Below are positions 52,974 through 62,112 of a stretch of 64,000 bases of DNA, one piece after another. The stretch is from Burkholderia stabilis (GTDB lineage Bacteria > Pseudomonadota > Gammaproteobacteria > Burkholderiales > Burkholderiaceae). Within the stretch, counting starts at the first letter, position 1, and each line of letters opens with the position of its first letter. The stretch spans positions 1,116,001-1,180,000 of the forward strand of contig NZ_CP016444.1 in the NCBI RefSeq assembly GCF_001742165.1, given 5' to 3'. The position numbers and the translations under genes were made by a program. Below the pieces are notes generated by a model. That model did no database searches, was not told the origin of the DNA, and was given only the letters and a program-made list of their open reading frames with translations.

Positions 52974-54128
52974 TCACGCGATCGCGCCGGTCTCGTGCAG
53001 CGTCGCGAGTTCCGCGGGCGTGAATCCCCAGTCGCCGAGCACGGCGTCGGTGTGTTCGCCGGGCCGCGCCGGCGACGACTGGATCGCGCCGGGTGTGCGG
53101 CTGAAGCGCGGCGCCGGCGCGGGCTGCACGATGCCGTCGCGTTCGATGAACGTCTGCCGTGCGCGCAGGTGCGGATGGGCCGGCGCTTCCGTCAGCGACA
53201 TCACCGGCGCGATGCAGACGTCGCGGCCTTCGGCGAGCGCGCACCATTCGTCGCGCGTGCGCGTGCGAAATATCGCGGCGAACTTCGCGTGGATCTCGGG
53301 CCATCGCGCGCGGTCGTGCTGATCCGGCATGTCGTCTTCACGCAGGCCGAGCAACGCCAGCGTATTGCGCCAGAAGCGCGCCTCGTTCGATCCGACGCTG
53401 ACCCAGCGGCCGTCTTTCGTCTCGTACACGTCGTACCAGGGTGCGCCGGAGTCGAGCCGGTTGCTGCCGCGCTCGTCCTTCCAGTACCCGCTCGCGAACA
53501 TGCCGTAGAAGAGCGTCATCAGCGACGCCGAACCGTCGACCATCGCGGCGTCCACGACCTGGCCCTGCCCCGAGCGCCGGCTCTCGAGCAGCGCGGACAC
53601 CACACCGAGCGCGAGATACAGCGAGCCGCCACCGAAGTCGCCCGCCAGGTTGAGCGGGATCACCGGCGGGCCACCGGCCGCGCCGATCGAATGCAGCACG
53701 CCGCTCAGCGAGATGTAGTTGATGTCGTGGCCCGGCGCTTGCGCGAGCGGGCCGTCCTGCCCCCAGCCGGTCATGCGGCCGTAGACGAGCGCCGGGTTGG
53801 CCGCGAGGCAAGCGTCCGGCCCGAGACCCAGTTTCTCCGCGACACCCGGACGGAACCCTTCGACCAGCGCATCGGCCTGGGCGACGAGTTTCAGGACCGC
53901 GTCGGTCGCTTCCCGCTTCTTCAGGTCGAATGCCGCGCTGCGTCGCCCGCGGTTCAGCAGGTTGAAGCGCGGGTCGCCCGGCTGGCCGCCGTCGTAACCG
54001 GGCGGGCGGTCGATGCGGATGATGTCCGCGCCTAGATCCGACAGCAGCATGCAGCAGAACGGCACCGGCCCGACGCCGCCCAGTTCCACGATCCTGATAC
54101 CCGCGAGCGGTCCTTTTGCATTGCCCAT
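52974..54128 (-). CDS. Alpha-methylacyl-CoA racemase-like (CaiB family)
   Basis: 384 aa from ATG 54128, which has GGAG 8 nt upstream; ATG 54143 is in frame. Racemase marks: LGADIIRIDRPPGYDGG, FDLKKREATDAVLKLVAQADALVEGFRPG, GHDINYIS (His-Asp pair like H126 of the mycobacterial racemase) and NLAGDFGGGS (Asp like D156). It inverts the 2-methyl centre of acyl-CoAs so that (S)-specific dehydrogenases can act. This points to a branched or sterol-like acid as the pathway substrate. Confidence 0.85.
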   Translation of the reverse strand: MGNAKGPLAGIRIVELGGVGPVPFCCMLLSDLGADIIRIDRPPGYDGGQPGDPRFNLLNRGRRSAAFDLKKREATDAVLKLVAQADALVEGFRPGVAEKLGLGPDACLAANPALVYGRMTGWGQDGPLAQAPGHDINYISLSGVLHSIGAAGGPPVIPLNLAGDFGGGSLYLALGVVSALLESRRSGQGQVVDAAMVDGSASLMTLFYGMFASGYWKDERGSNRLDSGAPWYDVYETKDGRWVSVGSNEARFWRNTLALLGLREDDMPDQHDRARWPEIHAKFAAIFRTRTRDEWCALAEGRDVCIAPVMSLTEAPAHPHLRARQTFIERDGIVQPAPAPRFSRTPGAIQSSPARPGEHTDAVLGDWGFTPAELATLHETGAIA

Positions 54129-54280
54129 CCTGATCGTCTCCATGATTATTTTGTTTTCAGCTTACGCGTGTCGGGCGATCCCTCCAATTTCGATTAATCG
54201 AATCGGCATTTCGCGAAAATCGAAATGGCCGGCCGCGCGGGAAGCTGTGGCGCTCGCGGCGGCGCTTCTCATCGTCTCGC

Positions 54281-55573
54281 TCAGCCCGGCACGCAGGCCT
54301 CGCGCTCCAACCGTTCGCGATGATCGGGATGGGCAATGGCAATCATCTTCGGAATCCGCTGCGCGAGCGACAGGCCGCGCAAATCGGCGACGCCGTATTC
54401 GGTGACGATCACGCACGCGTCGCTGCGCGGCACCGTGACCGGGCCCGACAACCGGGTCACGATGCGACTGTGCACGCTCGCGGTGGACGGCAATGCAACG
54501 ATCGGCACGCCGCCGCGGCTGGCCTGCGCCGCGCGCAGGAAATCGGCGACGCCGCCGATCGCGCCGACGTACGTGCCGGCGGCGACTTCGGCGTTGATCT
54601 GCCCGGTCAGGTCCACCTCCACCGCCGAATTGATCGCGACGAAGCGATCGATCCGGCGCAGCACGTGCGGGTTGTGCGTGTATTCGGTGCCGCGCAGCTC
54701 GAGCGCGGGGTTGCGATGCGCAAAACGGCGCACGTGCGCGGAACCGATGATGACCCCGCCGACCGTGACGCCCGCGTCGATCGTCTTGCGCGCGTTCGTC
54801 ACGATACCGGCTTCGCACAGCGTCGCGATGCCGTCGCCGATGCTGCCGGTGTGCACGCCCAGGTCGCGCTTGTCGTGGAGCGCGGCCATCACCGCATCCG
54901 GAATCGCGCCGATGCCCGTCTGCAGCGTCGCACCGTCTTCCACGAGCGACGCGACGTGCCGCCCGATCGCCTGTTCCACCGGCCCGGGTGTCGTCGGCGC
55001 GGCATCCGGGAACGACGCGTCCGACGCCACCAGCAAATCGATGTCGGCTGCGCGCAAGTAGGGTCCGCCATAGGTCCACGGCACGTCCAGGTGCACTTCC
55101 ACGATGATCGCCCGCGCATGCTTCACCGCTTCGACCAGGTACTCGCGGGCGAGCCCGAGGCTGTAGCGGCCTTGTTCATCCGGCGGCGAGACCTGCAGCA
55201 TCACGACGTCGATCCGCAACGCACCGCTGCGGATCAGGTCCGGCAGTTGCGAATAGTGGGCGGGAAGAATGTCGAGCACGTTCGCGCGTGCGAGCTTGCG
55301 GTTGGCGCCGCTGCCGCAATAGGCGAGGAAATCGAATGCGTCGGCGTGTTCGGGCGCGAGGATGTCGGCGAGGCCGATACCGAGAAAGATGCGAATCCGT
55401 TGCAGGCTGTGCCGCTGGGCGACCAGCGCGTGCATCAGCGTCACCGGCTCGGCGTGCGACTGGCCCCACATCACCGTATCGCCGGGACGAATGAGCGTGG
55501 AAAGTGCGGGGCCGTCGCCAGCCTGGCGGGCATCGGTCGAACCGCCCGGAATCGCGAGTTCTGCGTGGTTCAT
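54281..55573 (-). CDS. Acetyl-CoA hydrolase/transferase family CoA transferase (4-hydroxybutyrate CoA-transferase-like)
   Basis: 430 aa. Class I-type CoA transferase of the Cat1/4-hydroxybutyrate group: GSGANRKLARANVLDILPAHYSQLPDL, QTGIGAIPDAVM, and AINSAVEVDLTGQ, whose Glu is the likely CoA-binding carboxylate. C-terminal VTEYGVADLRGLSL. ATG 55573 preferred although its ribosome site is weak. Two TTCCG-N5-CGGAA palindromes lie 230-340 bp upstream. Confidence 0.83.
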   Translation of the reverse strand: MNHAELAIPGGSTDARQAGDGPALSTLIRPGDTVMWGQSHAEPVTLMHALVAQRHSLQRIRIFLGIGLADILAPEHADAFDFLAYCGSGANRKLARANVLDILPAHYSQLPDLIRSGALRIDVVMLQVSPPDEQGRYSLGLAREYLVEAVKHARAIIVEVHLDVPWTYGGPYLRAADIDLLVASDASFPDAAPTTPGPVEQAIGRHVASLVEDGATLQTGIGAIPDAVMAALHDKRDLGVHTGSIGDGIATLCEAGIVTNARKTIDAGVTVGGVIIGSAHVRRFAHRNPALELRGTEYTHNPHVLRRIDRFVAINSAVEVDLTGQINAEVAAGTYVGAIGGVADFLRAAQASRGGVPIVALPSTASVHSRIVTRLSGPVTVPRSDACVIVTEYGVADLRGLSLAQRIPKMIAIAHPDHRERLEREACVPG

Positions 55574-55806
55574 GAATGGACAAGGTCGAATGTCACGTCG
55601 CACGCTCCGGCGTCGTTCACGTTATCCGGAATCGTCGTCGTGACGGATTGAAATTCTCGTGCGTCGCGTCGGCGGCGCCGGCGTATCGACGGGAAATCCG
55701 GCTATGCGTCTGTTCCGGAACGAGCCCGGTCGCCATGCAAGGCGGCGGGCATCGGCATTCATCGTGTGTGGCGCGCCCGGGAGCGTCAATGCCGGGCCGG
55801 CGGTTG

Positions 55807-55821
55807 TTCCGTACGTCGGAA
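55807..55821. promoter_or_regulatory. TTCCG-N5-CGGAA palindrome, site 1
   Basis: TTCCGTACGTCGGAA; the flanking G and C extend the dyad to 17 bp. Candidate operator. Confidence 0.5.
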
Positions 55822-55894
55822 CGCCCGTGTCGGGCCTTTTCGTCCGGCAAGCATGACCTGTCCGGCACGACGGATTCCACATTCCCCGCGCGGC

Positions 55895-55909
55895 TTCCGA
55901 AGTACGGAA
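55895..55909. promoter_or_regulatory. TTCCG-N5-CGGAA palindrome, site 2
   Basis: TTCCGAAGTACGGAA, perfect 5-bp arms, 88 bp from site 1 (centre to centre). Its reverse complement begins TTCCGTACTTCGG, the same 13 bases found at 59254. Confidence 0.5.
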
Positions 55910-56077
55910 TCATTGCGCACGCGGCCTTGACGTCACGGCAGCCGAACCGACACTGTTGACACTACGGCATGGTTGGGTCCCGGTAGATAAGCGTGGTCAA
56001 TGGTGGCTTCGTCGGCGACCCGTTCGACACGATGTCGGAATCGACGGGCCAGCCTGGCTCATTGCGAGGCTCAGACA

Positions 56078-56392
56078 ATGCAAAAGCGACTCACCGAGAA
56101 TTACTTATCGAGCATGATGGGCGCGCGCGCCGCAGCACGCGACAGCGCCAATGCGGAAGACGCCGCGCTGTGGCGATGGTTTGCCGCGTTGCTCGACGAG
56201 CGACGGATCCGCTGGTGCCACAGCGGGCGCGGATGGCTGGTCAGCGTGGATCATCGTCACGTGGCCACCGGCACGCAGTTCGATCAGGCGATGCGGATTG
56301 CGAAGGAAAACGTCGAAAGCGGCGGCACGGTGCGCATCGATACACCATCGACATCCACCGATTCCGGAAGACGGATTCACCTCGTGAAGTAA
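56078..56392 (+). CDS. Small conserved-looking protein of unknown function
   Basis: 104 aa from ATG 56078 (GAGG site). The middle reads ALWRWFAALLDERRIRWCHSGRGWLVSVDHRHVATGTQFDQAMRIAKE, which looks like a small alpha/beta domain. No signal peptide or membrane helix. It stands alone between divergent units. I know no function. Confidence 0.6.
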   Translation: MQKRLTENYLSSMMGARAAARDSANAEDAALWRWFAALLDERRIRWCHSGRGWLVSVDHRHVATGTQFDQAMRIAKENVESGGTVRIDTPSTSTDSGRRIHLVK

Positions 56393-56841
56393 CGACGGGT
56401 TCAATCACGCTGCCGGATCACGCCTCCGCGATTCAACGCATGCGTGCCGGCACCTTCGATCACGATCTCCGCCGTTGATCGACCTCCTCCACCTCGCCCT
56501 CGATACATCACCCGCACTCCGCACGATCGCGACGAAACGCGCTCGAACCCGCGCGCTGCGGCTTTACCCTTAAGGGTCTCTACGCTGTCCGCAAGGCGTC
56601 GCGACACGCCTGTTTCACTGCACGGAATCGGATCGCCCGATCGATTGACGGTGATACCGGCCACGCATCTAATCACCGAACGTTGCTGCAGCGGGACGTT
56701 GCAGGTTCGGTCGAGCATGGTGATCGGGTCGTTGGAAAGAGACCTCCATCGATCCCTATCGTTTAGCTTTGCGAATCATTGAATCTCCTGCTGATTGCCA
56801 CGTCACGACACGTAAATTCAAAAGAAGTTTGGAGACATTCA
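56393..56841. other. Intergenic region upstream of the porin
   Basis: 449 bp without a supported gene. The porin promoter should lie within 56680-56830, where AT content rises. A half-site CGGAA occurs near 56620. Confidence 0.35.
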
Positions 56842-58023
56842 ATGAAGAAGACGATTGCGCTTTGCGCAGCGGTGGGTTGCGTCAGCGGCACGGCACATGC
56901 GCAGAGCAGCGTGCAGTTGTACGGGATCCTCGACGAAGGGGTCAACTACGTCAGCAACGCATCCGGCCATCATCTCTACAACATGGCGAGCGGCGTACTG
57001 AACGGAAGCCGCTGGGGCTTACGCGTGAAGGAGGATCTCGGCGGCGGCTACGGCGTGGTCGCCGTGATGGAAAACGGCTTTGACGTCAATACCGGCAAGC
57101 TCGGCCAGGGCGGCCTCGAATTCGGCCGGCAGGTCTATGTCGGCCTTTCCGGCCCGTATGGCGTCGTCACCCTCGGGCGTCAATACGATTCCGTCGTCGA
57201 TTCGGTCGGCCTGCTCGAGGCGGGCGATCAATGGGGCGGCTACCTGGCCGCCCACCCGTCCGACAACGACAACTTCAACAATACCAACCGCGTCAACAAC
57301 GCGATCAAGTACACCAGCCCGGTATTTCACGGCGTGACCGCGACCGCGCTCTATTCGCTGGGCGGCGTGCCGGGGCGCACCGGGCGCAACCAGATCTGGT
57401 CGGCCGGCGCGAGCTACACGAACGGCCCGCTTTCGCTGGGCGCCGGCTACCTCAACGTGCGGAACCCGAACACGTCCTTTTACGGATCGGGCGGAACCGT
57501 CGCCGCGACGGTCAACGATGTGCCGGGCTCGAACTTCGGCGCGTCGCCGGTGATTTCGGGTTATGCATCGGCCCATACGCTGCAGGTGATCGGCACAGGC
57601 GCCGCCTACACGATCGGTTCGCTGACATTGGGCGCGACCTATTCGAACACGCAGTTCCGTCATCTCGGCGATACCACGACCGGCCCCGTGCCGGCCGGCG
57701 GGATCAGCGGTACCGCGAAATTCAACAACGCGGAGCTGAACGTGAAGTATCAGCTCACGCCGGCGTTCATCGTCGGCGCGAACTATGTCTACACGAAGAA
57801 CAGCGGCGCCGATGCGACCGGAGGCGCCCACTACAACCAGGCGTCGGTCGGCGCCGACTACTTCCTGTCGAAACGCACGGATGTGTACTTCGTCGGCACG
57901 TATCAGCGCGCCAGCGGAACCGATTCGACCGGACGCAGCGCAGTCGCGTCCATCAACCAGTTGACGCCGTCGACGTCCAATCACCAGGTCGCGCTTCGCA
58001 TCGCGATGCGACACAAGTTCTGA
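56842..58023 (+). CDS. Outer-membrane trimeric porin (OmpC-like, Burkholderiales type)
   Basis: 393 aa; ATG 56842 with a TTTGGAGA site. Signal peptide MKKTIALCAAVGCVSGTAHA, then QSSVQLYGILDEGVNYVSN, the hallmark start of Burkholderia general porins. Repeated amphipathic beta strands and a terminal Phe (RIAMRHKF) needed for outer-membrane insertion. Lets small solutes diffuse; possibly serves uptake for the adjacent catabolic genes. Confidence 0.92.
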   Translation: MKKTIALCAAVGCVSGTAHAQSSVQLYGILDEGVNYVSNASGHHLYNMASGVLNGSRWGLRVKEDLGGGYGVVAVMENGFDVNTGKLGQGGLEFGRQVYVGLSGPYGVVTLGRQYDSVVDSVGLLEAGDQWGGYLAAHPSDNDNFNNTNRVNNAIKYTSPVFHGVTATALYSLGGVPGRTGRNQIWSAGASYTNGPLSLGAGYLNVRNPNTSFYGSGGTVAATVNDVPGSNFGASPVISGYASAHTLQVIGTGAAYTIGSLTLGATYSNTQFRHLGDTTTGPVPAGGISGTAKFNNAELNVKYQLTPAFIVGANYVYTKNSGADATGGAHYNQASVGADYFLSKRTDVYFVGTYQRASGTDSTGRSAVASINQLTPSTSNHQVALRIAMRHKF

Positions 58024-58060
58024 CGCATCGCGGCGATTCCGATCGTCGTGTCGACGTACC

Positions 58061-58107
58061 GCGCCGCACGCATCCGCCGCAGGTCTCCCGGCGGATGCGT
58101 GCGGCGC
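58061..58107. terminator. Bidirectional terminator-like hairpin
   Basis: A perfect 18-bp GC-rich stem (58061-58078 with 58090-58107) and 11-nt loop, between the convergent porin and reductase genes. No T-run on either side, but the position and stability fit a shared transcription end. Confidence 0.7.
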
Positions 58108-58138
58108 ACTGCGTTTCGGATCGGCTGCGACACGCCCG

Positions 58139-59101
58139 TTACAGGTCCAGCACCAGCCTCGCGGTTTTCGAGCGCGAACAGCACGGCAGGAACTGGTCGT
58201 TCGCCGCGCGTTCGTCAGGCGTCAGGCATAGATCGAAATGCTCGGGTTCTCCCGCGAGCACGCGGGTCGCGCACGTCCCGCACACGCCCTGCTCGCACGA
58301 CGTCTCGATCTCGATGCCGGCCTTCGCGAGCGCCTGCACGACCGATTCGTTCTTCTCGACGACGATCACCCTGCCCGAGCTCGCTATCTCGACTTCGAAC
58401 CGGCCGTCCTGATCCTTCTGTCGCTCGTCCGCCGCGAAGAACTCGTAATGCAGTTGCGCTTCCGGCCATCCGCTCGCACGCGCGGTGGTCAGCACCGCAT
58501 CCATGAACCCCTTCGGGCCACAGACGTACAGGTGCGTACCGGGCTCGGGAACGGCGAGCCGTGCCGCGATATCGAAGCGCTGGCTGTCGGCTTCGTCGTC
58601 GAAATGAACCTGCACGCGGCCGGCATAGGGCGCGCGCGCGATGCGGTCGAGAAATGCCGTGCGCGGACGTGAACGCGTGCAGTAATGCATGTCGAACGAC
58701 GCATCGATGCGCGCCAGCCGTTCCGCCATGCAGAGAATCGGCGTCACGCCGATGCCGCCCGCCAGAAGCAGGCTGTGCGTCGCGCCAGGCGCGAGCGCGA
58801 AATGATTCCTCGGCGCGCTGATCGTCAGCGTGTCGCCTGCGTTCACCCGGTCGTGCATGCCGGCCGACCCGCCGCGTGACTTCGGATCGCGCAGCACGGC
58901 AATCCGGTAGCGATGATTTTCGTCGGGCGCATTGCACAGCGAATACTGGCGCGTCGGCCCGCCGGGCACGATCACGTCAATATGCGAACCCGCCGAGAAC
59001 GGCGGCAGCGGCAGGCCATCCGCGCGAACCAGTTCGAAACTGCAGATGTCGGCGGCTTCGTCATGTTTCGCCGCGACCCGGACGGTCAGTCCGTCGATCA
59101 T
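58139..59101 (-). CDS. Ferredoxin-type oxygenase reductase (VanB-like, PDR family)
   Basis: 320 aa from ATG 59101 (AAGAGGTGA site). FMN domain with RQYSLCN, NAD domain with LLLAGGIGVTPILCMAERL and YVCGPKGFMD, C-terminal plant-type 2Fe-2S with C-x4-C-x2-C (SCEQGVCGTC) and a final Cys about 30 residues later. It passes electrons from NAD(P)H to a Rieske oxygenase such as vanillate demethylase. No oxygenase gene is next to it in this window, so its partner is elsewhere or lost. Confidence 0.9.
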   Translation of the reverse strand: MIDGLTVRVAAKHDEAADICSFELVRADGLPLPPFSAGSHIDVIVPGGPTRQYSLCNAPDENHRYRIAVLRDPKSRGGSAGMHDRVNAGDTLTISAPRNHFALAPGATHSLLLAGGIGVTPILCMAERLARIDASFDMHYCTRSRPRTAFLDRIARAPYAGRVQVHFDDEADSQRFDIAARLAVPEPGTHLYVCGPKGFMDAVLTTARASGWPEAQLHYEFFAADERQKDQDGRFEVEIASSGRVIVVEKNESVVQALAKAGIEIETSCEQGVCGTCATRVLAGEPEHFDLCLTPDERAANDQFLPCCSRSKTARLVLDL

Positions 59102-59642
59102 GTTCGTCACCTCTTGTCGTCGAACGTCGCAGCGCGTGCGTTCGCGGTCGTCAACCCCGTGAAAAACGCACGACGGACATCGCACGATTCCCCTTCCTGA
59201 TCTTTCGATTACAGAGGCGGGGTTGCCCGGTGTCAATTCGACGCGTTTCGACGTTCCGTACTTCGGGGCGGCTTCCTTGCTTGCGACGGACCGCGCGTGC
59301 CGACGCATGCACATTCATGCGCGTACTCGATCGATGCCGCGGATCGCATCATCCGCACACCACGTGATTCCGTACGATCGAGCAACAAATACGAACGCTG
59401 CAGCATGGCCTGTTCGGCATCCGGTACTTAAGATCGGCACGCGACGCGTTGCGCCGCTGAAGCTGGCGCGAATACCGCCCCCGCTCGGCACGCTTCCCGG
59501 CAAATCCCCGTACGAACCGGACGCTTCGGATCACGCGCCCCCGTCCGGCTTCAGGCGATGGCGCGCGGAACGACCGATCGCCACGAGACAGCGAACGCGC
59601 GACGGCTCGCTGCCGACAGAATCCACAACACCAGGAGACATC
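59102..59642. promoter_or_regulatory. Divergent region between reductase and SDR genes
   Basis: 541 bp. Contains TTCCGTACTTCGGGG at 59254-59268 (matches the palindrome of 55.8 kb except the last two bases) and a weaker TTCCGTACGATCG at 59368. No gene supported. Confidence 0.45.
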
Positions 59643-60437
59643 ATGCAGATTACGCTGAACGACAAGGTTGCCGTCGTGACCGGCGCAGCGCAGGGCATTG
59701 GCCATGCGATCGCGAAGCAGCTCGCGCAGTGCGGCGCCGAGGTCGTCGTAAACGACGTCGACGAGAAACGGATCGCGGCGGCCGTCGCGGCGATCAAGGC
59801 CGCGATTCCGGGGGCCAAGGTGCGCGGCGCGGCCGCCGACCTGTCGTCCGCCGCAGGGTGCGACGCGCTCGTCGAACAGGTGCCCGACTGCGACATCCTG
59901 GTGAACAACGCGGCCATCTACGAAACCGCCGATTTCTTCGAGACCTCCGACGCGACCTGGCAACGGTACTTCGATATCAACGTCATGTCCGGGGTCCGGC
60001 TGTCGCGAGCCTACTTGCCGAAAATGGGCAAACGCGGCTGGGGGCGTGTCGTGTTCATCAGTTCGGAGTGCGGGATCAGCACGCCGCCCGACATGCTGCA
60101 TTACGCGGTCACCAAGACGGCGCTGCTCGGCCTTTCGCGCGGCCTCGCGAAACGCATGGCGGAAACCGGCGTCACGGTGAACGCGGTCCTGCCCGGCCCG
60201 ACGCTGAGCGAAGGGGTCGTGGGCTTCCTGGAGGCCGAGATCCGCCGTACCGGCAAGACCATCGAGGAACAAGGCGCCGAACTGGTCAAGGCGCTGCGTC
60301 CGTCGTCGATCACGCGGCGCTTCGCGTCGGTCGACGAAGTGGCCAACCTCGTGCTCTACACGTGCTCTCCCCTCGCCTCGGCCACGACGGGCGCCGCGCT
60401 GCGGGCGGACGGCGGCGTGGCAGACACGCCGATCTGA
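59643..60437 (+). CDS. Short-chain dehydrogenase/reductase
   Basis: 264 aa; AGGAGA site before ATG 59643. NAD(P) motif TGAAQGIG (13-20), NNA at 88-90, catalytic Ser in ISSECG (140-141) and Y154-x3-K158. The classical SDR active site is complete. It oxidises or reduces a secondary alcohol or ketone of an unknown substrate and is followed 87 nt later by an aldehyde dehydrogenase gene, probably in one operon. Confidence 0.88.
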   Translation: MQITLNDKVAVVTGAAQGIGHAIAKQLAQCGAEVVVNDVDEKRIAAAVAAIKAAIPGAKVRGAAADLSSAAGCDALVEQVPDCDILVNNAAIYETADFFETSDATWQRYFDINVMSGVRLSRAYLPKMGKRGWGRVVFISSECGISTPPDMLHYAVTKTALLGLSRGLAKRMAETGVTVNAVLPGPTLSEGVVGFLEAEIRRTGKTIEEQGAELVKALRPSSITRRFASVDEVANLVLYTCSPLASATTGAALRADGGVADTPI

Positions 60438-60524
60438 GCCGCAGGCCGCCGCTCGCGCCGTTCACGCATTGGCGTGACGCGCGCACGATTTCACGAACCA
60501 CGCACGACCTGACCGGAGTACCGA

Positions 60525-62036
60525 ATGTCCAACGAATCACGCGCAATGACGGGTGAAGCACCCTTGCGCCGCTACGAGCACCTGTACATCGACGGCGCAT
60601 GGGTGAAGCCGATCGACGGCGAGCTCGTCGAAAGCATCGATCCCGCCACCGGCCAGCCCTGGGCGATCGCGCCGATGGGCGGGCCGCAGGACATCGATCG
60701 CGCGGTTGCCGCGGCCCGCGCCGCATTCAACGGCACCTGGCGCCGCACGCCGGGACACGAGCGGGCCGCCCTGCTGCGCCGCCTCGCGGAGCGCTTCAGC
60801 GCGGCTATCCCCGAGCTGGCGGTCATCGAGTCGCGCGACAACGGCAATCTCGTGCGCGAGCACCGCGCGAGCCTGGCCGCTCAGGTGCAGTGGTATCAAT
60901 GGTTCGCGTCGCTGGCTGACAAGGCACAAGGCACGACCATCCCGATCGACGACAGCGTTCATGCGTTCACGACGCGCGTCCCGATCGGCGTGGTGGGCGC
61001 GATCATTCCGTGGAACGCGCCGTTGCTCGCAACCTGCCTGAAGATCGGCGCCGCGCTCGCGGCCGGCTGCACCGTCGTCGTCAAGCCGGCCGAGCAAACG
61101 CCCGTGTCGGCGCTCGAACTCGCGCGCCTCGTTCACGAAGCGGGGTTTCCGCCGGGCGTGTTCAACGTCGTGCCCGGCTACGGGCGCACCGCCGGCGCGC
61201 ATCTGGTCCAGCATCCGGATGTCAACAAGATCTCGTTTACGGGCGCCAGCCAGACCGCCAGACAGATGGTTCGCGACGGCGCCGACAATCTGAAGCGCTT
61301 CACGTTCGAACTCGGCGGCAAGGCGCCGCATATCCTCTTCGCGGACGCCGACATCGACAACGCGATCAATGCCGCCACCGCATCCGCATGGCGGCTGACC
61401 GGGCAGAGTTGCGCGCTCGGCTCGCGCGTGCTCGTCGAGCGGCCGATCTACGATCGCGTCGTCGATGCATTCCGCACGCGCGCGAAATCGGTGCGCGTCG
61501 GCATGCCGTCGATCGATTCGAATCACATGGGCCCGCAATCGCATGAGGCGCAGCTGAACAAAACGCTGTCGTACATCGAGATCGGCAAGCAGGATGGTGC
61601 GGAACTCGTCGCCGGCGGTCATCGCATAACGACGCCCGAACTCGCGGCCGGTTATTTCGTCGAGCCGACCGTGTTCGCCGGCGTGACGAACCGGATGCGC
61701 GTCGCCCGCGACGAGATCTTCGGCCCGGTGGCGTCGCTGATTCCGTTCGACGGCGAAGACGAAGCCATCGCGATCGCGAACGACACGCCATACGGCCTGA
61801 CCGCGGGCCTGTGGACCCGCGATGTCGGCCGCGCGCATCGCGTATCCGGCCGCATCGACGCGGGCATGGTGTGGGTCAACACCTACTCGTTCCTGCGCTG
61901 GTCGACGCCGTACGGCGGTTTCAAGGCGAGCGGCTGGGGGCGCGAAAACGGGATCGACGCGCTCGATCCGTATCTGGAAACCCGGACGACGGTGATCAGC
62001 ACGACGGGGCAGTTTCCGAACCTTTACGGGGATTGA
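60525..62036 (+). CDS. NAD(P)-dependent aldehyde dehydrogenase
   Basis: 503 aa with a GGAG site. Full ALDH fold: PWNAPLLATCLKIGAALAAGCTVVVKPAEQTP, Glu262 in FELGGKAP, catalytic Cys296 in GQSCALG, and EIFGPVASLIPF. It oxidises an aldehyde to the acid. Together with the SDR it could take an alcohol to a carboxylate that the CoA-ester island might use. Substrate unknown. Confidence 0.92.
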   Translation: MSNESRAMTGEAPLRRYEHLYIDGAWVKPIDGELVESIDPATGQPWAIAPMGGPQDIDRAVAAARAAFNGTWRRTPGHERAALLRRLAERFSAAIPELAVIESRDNGNLVREHRASLAAQVQWYQWFASLADKAQGTTIPIDDSVHAFTTRVPIGVVGAIIPWNAPLLATCLKIGAALAAGCTVVVKPAEQTPVSALELARLVHEAGFPPGVFNVVPGYGRTAGAHLVQHPDVNKISFTGASQTARQMVRDGADNLKRFTFELGGKAPHILFADADIDNAINAATASAWRLTGQSCALGSRVLVERPIYDRVVDAFRTRAKSVRVGMPSIDSNHMGPQSHEAQLNKTLSYIEIGKQDGAELVAGGHRITTPELAAGYFVEPTVFAGVTNRMRVARDEIFGPVASLIPFDGEDEAIAIANDTPYGLTAGLWTRDVGRAHRVSGRIDAGMVWVNTYSFLRWSTPYGGFKASGWGRENGIDALDPYLETRTTVISTTGQFPNLYGD

Positions 62037-62112
62037 GCGAACTGTGCGCCGTGGGGCGGGCGCGACAAGGATTCCTTCACGCTGCCCGCCCCGGCAACGA
62101 GCAGGTTTTCGA

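Larger units (their letters stand above)
55574..56077. promoter_or_regulatory. Divergent intergenic region with palindromic operators
   Basis: 504 bp between the CoA transferase and the small plus-strand gene. No gene supported. Contains two TTCCG-N5-CGGAA palindromes, listed separately. Confidence 0.45.
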
